A stretch of DNA of 64,000 nt. It comes from CAZRIE01 sp964600075. Lineage in GTDB: Bacteria; Bacteroidota; Bacteroidia; Flavobacteriales; Flavobacteriaceae. The notes beneath the pieces are model-generated. The model worked only from the letters and a program-made list of their open reading frames with translations, did no database searches and was not told where the DNA came from. Shown piece after piece: positions 37,333 through 45,529 of the stretch (position 1 is the stretch's first letter; every line of letters starts with the position of its first letter). The translations under genes and the position numbers were made by a program. The stretch spans positions 62,001 through 126,000 of the forward strand of contig CAZRIE010000001.1 in NCBI GenBank assembly GCA_964600075.1. Direction: 5' to 3'.

Positions 37333-38019
37333 TCATGACGGAGAATTGAAATGGCCTAGTTCAATGCGCTCAATACCCTCTTCAATATTAAACTTGTCTT
37401 TTGGCAAAAATCCCTTTATAATTAGTACAATACCGCAAATAATAAGAATAATTCCAAGTCCTTTTTTGATGAGGTGTATTCTTTCTGGAGTCAATTTTCG
37501 CTTTAATTGTTTGGCAAGAAGGATTTTAAAAACATCAGTAACGAAATAGGCGCCCATCATTCCTGAAAAAAAGATGACAATTCTTTTTGGGTCATTATCA
37601 AGGCTAGGGCCAACTACAATAATAATTCCAAGCCAAAAAACAAGAACACCAATGTTAATAAAATTAAGTAAGAACCCTTTCACAAAAAGACTTAAGTAAT
37701 CACTTTTGCTTGCCCTTAAATTTGGATCTAATTTCTGAGGTGGTTTTTTTAAGAAAGTAGTAATACCATAGACCAAAAGAATAACACCGCCAAATACATA
37801 AAGACCAGGCTGATTACTTAGGTTTTCCAAAAGCTGAAAACTACTAAAATAGGCAATTGTTAAAAAAATAGCATCGGCAATGATTACACCAAAATCAAAA
37901 ACCAATGCGGCTCGAAAACCTTTTATAGCACTGGTTTGTAAAAGCACAAAAAAAACAGGCCCAATCATAAAGCTTAATAAAAAGCCCAATGGAATCGCTG
38001 CCTGTATATCGTCAATCAT
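37333..38019 (-). CDS. LysE/RhtB-family exporter
   Basis: A 228-residue protein with about six hydrophobic segments. The N-terminus IPLGFLLSFMIGPVFFVLLQTSAIKGFRAAL matches the LysE/RhtB family pattern (G-P-x-F...K-G...A). Such carriers export amino acids or related small molecules. The substrate cannot be inferred from sequence alone. Confidence 0.82.
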   Translation of the reverse strand: MIDDIQAAIPLGFLLSFMIGPVFFVLLQTSAIKGFRAALVFDFGVIIADAIFLTIAYFSSFQLLENLSNQPGLYVFGGVILLVYGITTFLKKPPQKLDPNLRASKSDYLSLFVKGFLLNFINIGVLVFWLGIIIVVGPSLDNDPKRIVIFFSGMMGAYFVTDVFKILLAKQLKRKLTPERIHLIKKGLGIILIICGIVLIIKGFLPKDKFNIEEGIERIELGHFNSPS

Positions 38020-38118
38020 TTTGTTAATGGTTAATAGCTATTCGGAAAAGCATCCTATTAACTCGTCTAATCTAAAATTTATATTAAAAACCTATTCCTC
38101 TAATAATCCATTTTCTGA

Positions 38119-38799
38119 TTACATTCTTGTAACCTTGCCTCCGAAAACGGTTTTTTCATCCATCTTAGTTGGGTCTCCATAGACCAATACTTCCCCACCT
38201 GCCTTGACCGTAGCCTTTACATAATCCGAAGCATAAATTTCAGCGCTGGATCCCGCATTTACATTGACCGTTGAAAATTTGGTCTTTAGCTCCTTACCCT
38301 TATAGATACCTCCGGTATTAATGGCAACATCTTGCAAGTCTGAAGTGCCCGAGGTTTTAATTACACCACCAGTTACCGTTTTTATTAATAACTGTTCAAC
38401 TTCGGTATTGATGTCGAGTTCACCCCCTTCTTGCGCTTTTAGCTCCAGTACATCTTGTTTGATCGTTTCTTTAGAAGAAATTCTAGCGTCTTCGTTAACA
38501 TCTATGACAACAAGTTTCTCGGTATAATATAAGTCGACGAAAGTGCGATAACCACTAAATATCTTATCGATTTGCATGCGTATTTTCAATACGCCGCTAT
38601 TATTTACAATAGCGACTTTTTGAATGTTAGCGCCTGTAATGACCGCTTTGTTAACTTCGGACTTTATAAGGTTTACCGAAATACCATCAAAAGCCTTCAC
38701 TTCTGTGAACTTGGTAAGGTCTTGGCTCATCTTTGAGTCTTGGGCCCATAGTATTTGAAACCCAAGAAAAACAACGGCAAGCAACACGAACTGTTTCAT
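38119..38799 (-). CDS. GIN-domain (DUF2807) exported protein
   Basis: About 226 residues from MKQFVLLAVVFLGFQILWAQ, a clear signal peptide. The longer frame to 38892 overlaps the rnr end and has no sensible N-terminus. FTEVKAFDGISVNLIKSEVNKAVITG and the later VNAGSSAEIYASDYVKATVKAGGEVLVYGDP are characteristic of the DUF2807/GIN (putative auto-transporter adhesin head) beta-helix family of Bacteroidota. Function is not established. Confidence 0.85.
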   Translation of the reverse strand: MKQFVLLAVVFLGFQILWAQDSKMSQDLTKFTEVKAFDGISVNLIKSEVNKAVITGANIQKVAIVNNSGVLKIRMQIDKIFSGYRTFVDLYYTEKLVVIDVNEDARISSKETIKQDVLELKAQEGGELDINTEVEQLLIKTVTGGVIKTSGTSDLQDVAINTGGIYKGKELKTKFSTVNVNAGSSAEIYASDYVKATVKAGGEVLVYGDPTKMDEKTVFGGKVTRM

Positions 38800-38857
38800 G
38801 ATATACCTTTTAGGTTGACTTGTTATTCTATAAACAAAATCTATTCCAAAAAATTGC

Positions 38858-41050
38858 CTATTTCTCATGTTTTCCCAACAGGGCAAAATCAAGATGACGT
38901 TTAATCAAATCAGTGTTTTTGACCATCACCACGACTTCGTCGCCTAATTGATATGTTTTTTTGGTGCGTTCCCCTACAATAGCATACTCCTTTTCATCAA
39001 AGATATAATAATCACCTTTTATATCACTGATCCGTACCATACCCTCGCATTTGTTCTCAATAATCTCGACATATACGCCCCATTCGGTCACTCCACTAAT
39101 GACCCCAACGAATTCCTGGTCTTGGTGATCTTGCATGAACTTGATTTGCATGTATTTTATAGAATCTCTTTCAGCGCTTGAAGCCAAATATTCCATATCT
39201 GATGAATGCTTGCATTTCTGTTCATAAACTTCTGTTTTCGCCGTATCACCCCCATCGAGGTAATGTTGTAACAAGCGATGCACTATCACATCGGGATATC
39301 GGCGTATCGGTGACGTAAAATGAGTATAATAATCGAAAGCCAGCCCGTAATGTCCTATATTTTCCGTTGTATAAATGGCTTTACTCATACTTCGTATAGT
39401 CAACGTATCTACAAGATTCTGCTCTTTCTTGCCTTTTACATCCTCTAAAAGCTGGTTTAACGAAGCACTGATGGATTTTTTATCCTTGAAATCTATCTTA
39501 TGCCCAAAACGTGAAATAATACCGTTAAGTGCTATTAATTTATCTTCCTTCGGGTCGTCATGAATTCGGTAAACAAAAGTTTTCTTTGGTTTTTGTTTAC
39601 CAATAAACTCAGCCACTTTTCGATTAGCCAAGAGCATGAATTCCTCAATTAATTTATTCGCATCTTTTGACTCTTTAAAATAAACACCTTCAGGTTCACT
39701 ATTCTCATTCAAACTAAAACGAACCTCTACCTTATCAAAAGAGATTGCCCCTTGCTCCATACGCTTGCCGCGCATAATTTTGGCCAATCTATCCATTTCT
39801 AAAGTAGCCTCAACGACCTCGCTAGAAACGGAATAGGCGTTTTCCCTAATCGATATGTCATCAGAAATATTTCCTTTCTTGGTTTCGATAATATGCTGAG
39901 CTTCTTCATAGGCAAAACGCTCGTTCGAATTAATAACAGTTCTTCCGAACCATTGGTTTTTGATTTCAGTATTTTTATCCAATTCGAAAATGGCCGAAAA
40001 TGTATATTTTTCTTCGTTAGGCCTAAGAGAACAGGCATTGTTCGATAATACTTCTGGAAGCATCGGTACCACCCGATCTACCAAATATACTGAGGTTGCC
40101 CGCTCATAAGCCTCGTCATCTAAAATCGTATCGGGTACTAAATAATGAGAGACATCGGCAATATGAATTCCTATTTCATAGTTTCCGTTTTCCAATACTT
40201 CAAAAGACAGTGCATCGTCGAAATCTTTAGCATCTTTTGGGTCAATGGTAAAGGTAAGTACCTCTCGCATATCTCGTCTTTTAGCAATCTCTTCTTTCTT
40301 TATAGAAGTATCTAAAGTATCCGCAAAGCGCTCAACTTCCGCTGGAAATTCATATGGCAGCCCGTATTCTGCTAGTATAGAATGTATTTCAGTATTATGC
40401 TCCCCCGGTTTTCCTAGTACTTTGATTACTGTTCCAAAAGGTGAATCGGTATCGTCGGGCCAGTTTTCGAAACTGACAATAACCTTATCTCCATTTTTCG
40501 CATCTTTCGTTTTTCCTTTTGGTATAAAAAAATCAGTATACATTCGAAAATCGGTCGCTCTAACAAAAGCAAAGGTTTTCTGTTGATCTAGAATACCTAC
40601 GAATTCGGTTTTCTTACGTTCGACGACCTTGGCAATTTCACCTTCGAGTTTTTTTCCATTTCTTCTAGGAAAGATATAGACCTCGACAGTATCGCCGTGA
40701 AAGGCTTTTTTTAATTTGTTATTGGGTACAAAAACGTCATCGTCCATACCCTCAATGACAATATAAGCATTACCTCGCCCAGTGAGGTCTACAATTCCAG
40801 TGTGATAGGTTTTTGTTGTGACAGTCGCTCTAAAGTTGCCGCGACCTTCTTCGGTAATTCTTTTACTTTCTCGCAACTGCCCTAAGCGTTTGATGAGTTG
40901 GTTCCGTTCGTTGGTTTCAGTCAGCCCTAGTTTGGCGGCTATTTGTTTATAATTGAAGGTTTTTTTTGGTTCTTGTTCAAGTATGTTGAAGATTCCTTTG
41001 GTAATCTCGTTTTTTCTGTGGTTAATTGCTTTCTTATTCTTTTTTGACAT
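38858..41050 (-). CDS. rnr: Ribonuclease R
   Basis: A 730-residue 3'-5' exoribonuclease of the RNase II/R family, which degrades structured RNA. An N-terminal winged-helix segment and cold-shock domains are followed by the catalytic RNB domain with FTIDPKDAKDFDDALSFE, whose Asp residues coordinate the metal, and HYGLAFDYYTHFTSPIRRYPDVIVHRLLQ. The C-terminal S1 domain starts near EFVGVISGVTEWGVYVE. The length fits RNase R rather than RNase II. It diverges from rpiB across the candidate origin region. Confidence 0.96.
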   Translation of the reverse strand: MSKKNKKAINHRKNEITKGIFNILEQEPKKTFNYKQIAAKLGLTETNERNQLIKRLGQLRESKRITEEGRGNFRATVTTKTYHTGIVDLTGRGNAYIVIEGMDDDVFVPNNKLKKAFHGDTVEVYIFPRRNGKKLEGEIAKVVERKKTEFVGILDQQKTFAFVRATDFRMYTDFFIPKGKTKDAKNGDKVIVSFENWPDDTDSPFGTVIKVLGKPGEHNTEIHSILAEYGLPYEFPAEVERFADTLDTSIKKEEIAKRRDMREVLTFTIDPKDAKDFDDALSFEVLENGNYEIGIHIADVSHYLVPDTILDDEAYERATSVYLVDRVVPMLPEVLSNNACSLRPNEEKYTFSAIFELDKNTEIKNQWFGRTVINSNERFAYEEAQHIIETKKGNISDDISIRENAYSVSSEVVEATLEMDRLAKIMRGKRMEQGAISFDKVEVRFSLNENSEPEGVYFKESKDANKLIEEFMLLANRKVAEFIGKQKPKKTFVYRIHDDPKEDKLIALNGIISRFGHKIDFKDKKSISASLNQLLEDVKGKKEQNLVDTLTIRSMSKAIYTTENIGHYGLAFDYYTHFTSPIRRYPDVIVHRLLQHYLDGGDTAKTEVYEQKCKHSSDMEYLASSAERDSIKYMQIKFMQDHQDQEFVGVISGVTEWGVYVEIIENKCEGMVRISDIKGDYYIFDEKEYAIVGERTKKTYQLGDEVVVMVKNTDLIKRHLDFALLGKHEK

Positions 41051-41711
41051 TAAGTATTTTCTTATTTGGGTGGAAAATTACGAATTATAATCCATTAGCC
41101 TTTATTGCAGCTTCAATAGCACTAAAACTGAGGTTATCAACAACTATATAATAATCATTTTACCTTTTTTAAAATTTAAAATAAAAATGGTGCTTATGAT
41201 AGTGTGTTAATAGTGCTTAAAAATAATTGGGGTAAAACTTGCTATAAACCGTTTATAAAACTTGTTGACAAATTGTACAGTTATCATCTAACACCAAATC
41301 AGAGTGTTGTTATCATTATTAGTATAGGTTAATAACCGCTATCAACATTAAATTTTTGATAAGTAGAGGTAAATTTATTGTTAACTACCGTGGAATTTTA
41401 TTTAATATGTAGCTATGAAAAGAGGATAAAAAGATTGCTCGATTTACTATTAGTTTTGTAGAGCACTATTGCAACAACAAATCAAAATTTAATACTACTT
41501 TCTTTTGGAAGGTTATTAACAGCTAATGCACGGTTTAGCTATTACAAATGAACAACGATTTTTCTTCGTATGAAAATAGATGTTGTAAACCTTATCTATT
41601 TTGTGGTGAAGCACTTCAATTCGTACATTTGTAAAACAGTGGTTTTAATTTATTAGAATAAATTAAAACAATGTTTTCGACCACTGTTACTGATACAATT
41701 TCTATCAATAC
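41051..41711. other. AT-rich divergent intergenic region, candidate oriC
   Basis: This 660-bp gap between rnr and rpiB has no ORF with family support. DnaA-box-like words (against TTATCCACA) are TTATCAACA at 41134-41142 (one mismatch), TGTTGACAA at 41263-41271, CTATCAACA at 41339-41347, TTATTAACA at 41513-41521 and TGTGGTGAA at 41602-41610 (two mismatches each). Long A/T runs near 41161-41190 could act as an unwinding element. Two parS-like sites lie about 36-38 kb away. The origin assignment is an inference; the boxes are degenerate and such words are expected at some rate in AT-rich DNA. Confidence 0.45.
41636..41687. repeat. Nested inverted repeats upstream of rpiB
   Basis: The inner arms GTTTTAATTTATT (41642-41654) and AATAAATTAAAAC (41657-41669) are perfect with a 2-base spacer. 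The outer arms ACAGTGG (41636-41642) and CCACTGT (41681-41687) are also perfect. This could form a cruciform in DNA or a hairpin in an rpiB leader; it ends 24 bases before the rpiB ATG. Confidence 0.7.
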
Positions 41712-42152
41712 ATGAGAAAGATGAAAATAGCAATTGGAAATGATCATGCCGGTACAGAGTATAAACTAGCCATAGTAGGTTTACTTAAATCTATGGACAT
41801 AGAAATAAAAAATTATGGTACCGATGGAACGGATAGTGTAGATTATCCTGATTTCATACATCCTGTGGCTTCTGACGTTGAAGAAGGTAACGTAGATTAT
41901 GGCATCATCGTTTGTGGTAGTGGAAATGGGGCGTCAATGACCGCCAATAAGCATCAAAAGGTTCGTTGTGCGCTGTGTTGGACGAAAGAAATTGTAGAGC
42001 TCGGTAGAGAACACAATGACGCTAATATTCTAAGTCTTCCAGCTAGGTTTATTTCGTTGCCCCAGGCTCTTGAAATGGTTAAAACTTTTTTGACCACCAG
42101 TTTTTCTGGCGGAAGACATGAACGAAGAATAGAGAAAATACCTTGCTCGTAA
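41712..42152 (+). CDS. rpiB: Ribose-5-phosphate isomerase B
   Basis: A 146-residue RpiB/LacAB-family protein interconverting ribose 5-phosphate and ribulose 5-phosphate. The start KIAIGNDHAGTEYK, the active-site loop DYGIIVCGSGNGASMTANK with the catalytic Cys, and REHNDANILSLPARFI are all typical. The start may be Met1 (41712) or Met4 (41721); both are compatible with the family. Confidence 0.94.
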   Translation: MRKMKIAIGNDHAGTEYKLAIVGLLKSMDIEIKNYGTDGTDSVDYPDFIHPVASDVEEGNVDYGIIVCGSGNGASMTANKHQKVRCALCWTKEIVELGREHNDANILSLPARFISLPQALEMVKTFLTTSFSGGRHERRIEKIPCS

Positions 42153-42317
42153 TCGCACGAAGGTTTCTTTTTAGCTAACGGATTGTTTATACAACGAACG
42201 GCTGCGTAAACCCAATCATCTCACAACAATAAATGCCAAGCTTCAGAAAAAGATAAATATTTTCCGGTAAGGATGGTTTTGCCTTATATATCAACTAGTA
42301 TTTAACTATTCTATTAA

Positions 42318-43238
42318 ATGGGTCACTCGCACCACAGCCATTCGCATGGTCATTCTCACGCTGATCTAAAAGGGAGAAATCTTATCATTTCGATTCTTCT
42401 TAACATCATAATTACGGTGTCGCAAGTGATAGGCGGCCTTGTTTCAGGAAGTCTTTCCCTTTTATCGGATGCACTGCACAACTTTAGCGATGTACTATCG
42501 CTGGTCGTAAGCTATATTGCGAACTTGCTTTCGAAAAAACAGGCCTCTAACAACAAAACTTTCGGCTATAAGCGCGCAGAAATAATTGCCGCATTCATAA
42601 ATGCAGCTACTTTAATTATTGTAGCGGTGATTTTGATAAAAGAAGCTGTTGTACGCTTTTTTGATCCTCAAGAAATAGAATCCGATTTAGTGATATGGCT
42701 TTCTTTATTGGGCATAGTCGCAAACGGGTTTAGTGTCCTGTTGCTTAAAAAAGACGCGGCAAGCAATATGAACATGAAATCGGCCTACTTGCATTTATTG
42801 ACGGATATGATGGCCTCGGTGGCTGTTTTAATTGGTGGTATTCTAATGAAGTTTTATCAAGTGTATTGGGTCGATTCCATATTGACTTTCGCTATTGCCC
42901 TTTATTTAATATATATGGGCTATGACTTACTGAAAGACTCTACCCGTGTGCTCATGCTTTTTACGCCAAATACGATTCAGGTACAACAAATTGTAGAAGC
43001 GATTAGTAAAATTGAATCCATTAAGAACGTTCATCACGTACATATATGGCAACTCAACGAAGCTGAAGTTCACCTTGAGGCGCATATAGATTTTAACACA
43101 GACATCAGACTTTCTGAATTTGACAACATTTTGGGGCAGATAGAGGAGGAGGTTTATCATAAATTCGGTATAAATCACGTTAACATTCAACCGGAATTCG
43201 GTAAATGCGATAGCAAATTAATAATCGTCCAAGATTGA
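42318..43238 (+). CDS. Cation diffusion facilitator (CzcD/ZitB-type) metal exporter
   Basis: A 306-residue CDF transporter that exports Zn2+ or related divalent metals by proton antiport. It has a His-rich N-terminus (MGHSHHSHSHGHSH), six membrane segments, SLLSDALHNFSDVLSLVVSY in TM2 and LLTDMMASVAVLIGG in TM5, giving the HxxxD/DxxxD-type metal site. The cytoplasmic C-terminal domain includes IESIKNVHHVHIWQLNEAEVHLEAHI. It lies 1 base before the ElaA-like gene, likely one transcript. Confidence 0.93.
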   Translation: MGHSHHSHSHGHSHADLKGRNLIISILLNIIITVSQVIGGLVSGSLSLLSDALHNFSDVLSLVVSYIANLLSKKQASNNKTFGYKRAEIIAAFINAATLIIVAVILIKEAVVRFFDPQEIESDLVIWLSLLGIVANGFSVLLLKKDAASNMNMKSAYLHLLTDMMASVAVLIGGILMKFYQVYWVDSILTFAIALYLIYMGYDLLKDSTRVLMLFTPNTIQVQQIVEAISKIESIKNVHHVHIWQLNEAEVHLEAHIDFNTDIRLSEFDNILGQIEEEVYHKFGINHVNIQPEFGKCDSKLIIVQD

Positions 43239-43239
43239 T

Positions 43240-43686
43240 ATGATAAAAATTGAAGTAAAAGCGTTTGAAAAACTAAGCACAAAAGAGCTTCACGATATAT
43301 TGCGTCTGAGAAGTCAAATATTCGTGGTCGAACAAGATTGCATTTATGAAGATGTTGATGGAAAAGATGGAAAAGCATTACATGTTATAGGAACAAAAGA
43401 AGGGGAAATAGTTGCTTATGCTCGTATTTTTAAGTCAGGTGACTATTTTGAAGAAGCCGCTATCGGCAGGGTGGCCGTTAAGAAACTTGAGCGTAAATAT
43501 GGGTACGGAAAGCAAATTATGAAGGCTTCGATAGCAGCGGTACGAAATCATTTTAAGGAATCGGTAATGCGGGTCTCTGCGCAATTGTATCTGGAACGGT
43601 TTTACCATTCCCTTGGTTTTGAACAAGTAGCCGAAGGATACCTTGAAGATGGTATACCGCATATAGGGATGGTACTAAAAAACTAA
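43240..43686 (+). CDS. ElaA-family GNAT N-acetyltransferase
   Basis: A 148-residue protein with LRLRSQIFVVEQDCIYEDVDGKD, the ElaA signature, and the acetyl-CoA-binding stretch IGRVAVKKLERKYGYGKQIMKAS. The acceptor substrate is unknown. It is immediately downstream of the CDF gene; its stop codon lies within a perfect terminator palindrome. Confidence 0.88.
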   Translation: MIKIEVKAFEKLSTKELHDILRLRSQIFVVEQDCIYEDVDGKDGKALHVIGTKEGEIVAYARIFKSGDYFEEAAIGRVAVKKLERKYGYGKQIMKASIAAVRNHFKESVMRVSAQLYLERFYHSLGFEQVAEGYLEDGIPHIGMVLKN

Positions 43687-43718
43687 GAGCCGCAATTGCG
43701 GCTCTTAGTTTTTTTTTG
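43681..43718. terminator. Strong bidirectional terminator
   Basis: A perfect 30-bp palindrome (43681-43710; arms AACTAAGAGCCGCAA and complement) is followed by a T run on the plus strand. It overlaps the stop codon of the ElaA-like gene and faces the convergent 43727-44110 gene, so it can end both transcripts. Confidence 0.92.
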
Positions 43719-43726
43719 TTCTTGGC

Positions 43727-44110
43727 TTATATTTTTATGGGCTCTTTGTTGGTCAAGTTAATGTCTTCCAACATTGTGTCTGTAAACTTATAATGACCTC
43801 TTGTGGTAATAATTCGAAACCTATTCGAGTTCATACGGCTTAAAGTATCCAAGAAAAGCCATTTGCTCTTTAAAAGTCTCGGTTTGTCCGACTTTAAACT
43901 GGTTTCAAAATAATATTTACGGCCATTTTTCAATGCTACGATATCTGGGGTTATTTTCGAATCACTTCCCTTTATTAGATATGATTTTGGGGTTTCGTAG
44001 CCCTCGATATTCGCCTTGATGTCTTCAAAGCCAGTAGCTTCTAGATGGTGGATTGATTTCTCTAAAAATTCCTGATTCTCTGACTTTTCTATTTTTACCA
44101 TAACTTGCAA
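43727..44110 (-). CDS. Hypothetical protein, possibly nuclease-fold
   Basis: A 127-residue protein of no recognised family. The segment SKITPDIVALKNGRKYYFETSL looks loosely like the PD...E core of PD-(D/E)xK nucleases, but the final Lys of ExK is not in place, so no activity is claimed. The rest is mixed alpha/beta with no signal peptide. The start may be Met1 or Met4. It is expressed convergently with the ElaA-like gene. Confidence 0.55.
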   Translation of the reverse strand: MQVMVKIEKSENQEFLEKSIHHLEATGFEDIKANIEGYETPKSYLIKGSDSKITPDIVALKNGRKYYFETSLKSDKPRLLKSKWLFLDTLSRMNSNRFRIITTRGHYKFTDTMLEDINLTNKEPIKI

Positions 44111-44404
44111 TATAGCATAAAATTGTAGAAAAGCAAATTTTATTCATTGATTAACAGTAGTTTAATAGAGCTATGCTGGCTAAAAACTACATTAACAAGC
44201 TATTATCACTCCGTTAATATGGTTCTGGTCGACTAAACCTCACGCTAGATATGATCAAACATAATTCTGCAAGAAATGTATTGCTTAAAGAGTGTCCTTT
44301 TGCCTGGGGAAAGAACTATTAGGTCTTAAAAGCGAGAAAACCTTATTTTTTGAATCAGATAATAAATTTAGATACTATCTGCGCGTATAATTATTGGAAA
44401 AGAA
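44111..44404. other. Gene-poor intergenic stretch
   Basis: About 290 bases between the hypothetical gene and the VCBS-like remnant. No ORF, RNA or repeat with support was found. It is AT-rich and may be decayed coding sequence belonging to the neighbouring remnant. Confidence 0.3.
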
Positions 44405-44650
44405 CTACTCGCCCCTGAGGCGGATATCACCTGCGGCACCAGAGTATATTCCCATTTCGGAAACGACTCTATGGGTGTTTGAAAAATCACCATTCTTCTT
44501 GAGGTAAATTTCGACAAACGTACCGCTCCATGTTTTTGAGCTAGAAATATCCGATTGTCCATCATTGTTAAAATCCGCTAGGCATAAAAAGCTTCGGTCC
44601 TTGGTGACGAACTTTATAACATGTTTTTTCCAAGAAACGGATAAATTAAA
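44405..44650 (-). pseudogene. Remnant of a VCBS/FG-GAP repeat protein
   Basis: In one minus-strand frame 44650-44405 reads SWKKHVIKFVTKDRS, then LADFNNDGQSDISSSKTW and ends GAAGDIRLRGE before a stop. ADFNNDGxxDI is the calcium-binding-like core of VCBS/FG-GAP beta-propeller repeats, common in flavobacterial secreted proteins. The frame is closed upstream by a stop at 44651-44653, has no start codon in a sensible place, and covers about one repeat, so it is a degraded fragment. Confidence 0.55.
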
Positions 44651-44667
44651 CTACGGCATGTAAAAGC

Positions 44668-44695
44668 CGAATACAGACTGTATAGTCTGTATTCG
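44668..44695. terminator. Hairpin, probable terminator of the restriction-modification operon
   Basis: Arms CGAATACAGACT (44668-44679) and AGTCTGTATTCG (44684-44695) are perfect, with a 4-base loop. On the minus strand the hairpin is followed by GCTTTTAC, a short T run. It lies about 130 bases past the end of the endonuclease reading frame. Confidence 0.5.
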
Positions 44696-44800
44696 CAGTT
44701 AAAAGTAGAATGCCTAAGTGCCCTTATTGCCATTAAAAAGAGTATGTAATCGATAAACGACACTCTTGTTTTGTTCTCCCATAGCTTTTTGCTTATCAAA

Positions 44801-44814
44801 AGACCGACCGGTCT
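44801..44814. promoter_or_regulatory. TetR/NemR-type operator-like palindrome
   Basis: AGACCGACCGGTCT has 5-bp perfect arms (AGACC/GGTCT) around GACC and resembles the TAGACCnnnnGGTCTA operator of NemR-like TetR regulators. No TetR gene is in the window and no intact gene starts just beside it, so it may be a leftover promoter of a lost gene. Confidence 0.4.
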
Positions 44815-44824
44815 AAAAATAATA

Positions 44825-45411
44825 TTAGACCAAACGCTTGGCAATACCTTGTTGTGCTAAAAAATCGAGTTTTAAAATGAGATTCAAAGGCTTTTCGGCT
44901 TTGGTCTTACTTGAGAAATAGAGGTAACCTTCAGAACGGTGGTCCAATTCCTCTATTTCTATTTCCCTTGCCTTTTTGTGTACGCTTCCAAGGTATTCGA
45001 AACGATATTTCGGGTCTTTAGAAAATAGACCAGTTTTTTTCGGTTTACCCAAGTAATCTTGCACGAGGTATAGGTATCGGGTTCATCGGAGAAAATGCCC
45101 GTAATAAGTGCATAAAAATCTGTTTTTTTTGAAGCATCGAAAAGCCACCCCTTTTTTTGGTACCCCAATTCAAAAGCGAATGTGGGCAAATTTTCATTGA
45201 CATAGTCTAGTTGGGCTTTCTCATCGACCAGAACTTTTTCACCATTGGATTTGTGGGTAAGGATTAGATCAATTCCAACGAGCTGTTGCTTCATATCCTT
45301 TACACGCTCAAAATCGTATTGTTTCAAATAGGTATTATAGTGGGAATCAAGCAAAACAGAGAGCTTTTGTTCCTTTTGGAGGTCTGAGCTAAAGGTGCTT
45401 TTGTGAGTCAT
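44825..45411 (-). pseudogene. Probable type II restriction endonuclease, frameshifted
   Basis: The first frame (45411 down to about 45040) contains GIDLILTHKSNGEKVLVDEKAQLDYV near residue 50, a PD-(D/E)xK-type core with the DEK triad. After ITWVNRKK the protein appears to continue in another frame (TGLFSKDPKYRFEYLGSVHKK to the stop at 44825). The switch coincides with a run of seven A residues (45034-45040, minus strand); eight A residues would join the frames. In the written sequence the first frame runs on to a stop near 44959. It follows the C5 methyltransferase gene, as a cognate endonuclease would. A sequencing error, a true null mutation or phase variation would look alike. Confidence 0.65.
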
Positions 45412-45529
45412 TTTAGCATTTTAATCTTAGAGGTCGCTGTAAGTCAGATATATAATTTAAAAAAAATGAGAAATAAGCACCACATTCCTTTGGGCGAAAT
45501 GTTTGTTTATTAACCTCATCTAAAAGGAA

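Noticed and set aside
43727..44110. Hypothetical protein as a solitary restriction endonuclease
   Set aside because: The PD...E-like stretch lacks the ExK lysine and there is no methyltransferase directly beside it; the evidence is too thin.
44614..44844. 76-codon minus-strand ORF past the restriction endonuclease
   Set aside because: It overlaps the endonuclease 3' end, the operator-like palindrome and the terminator hairpin, and has no family.
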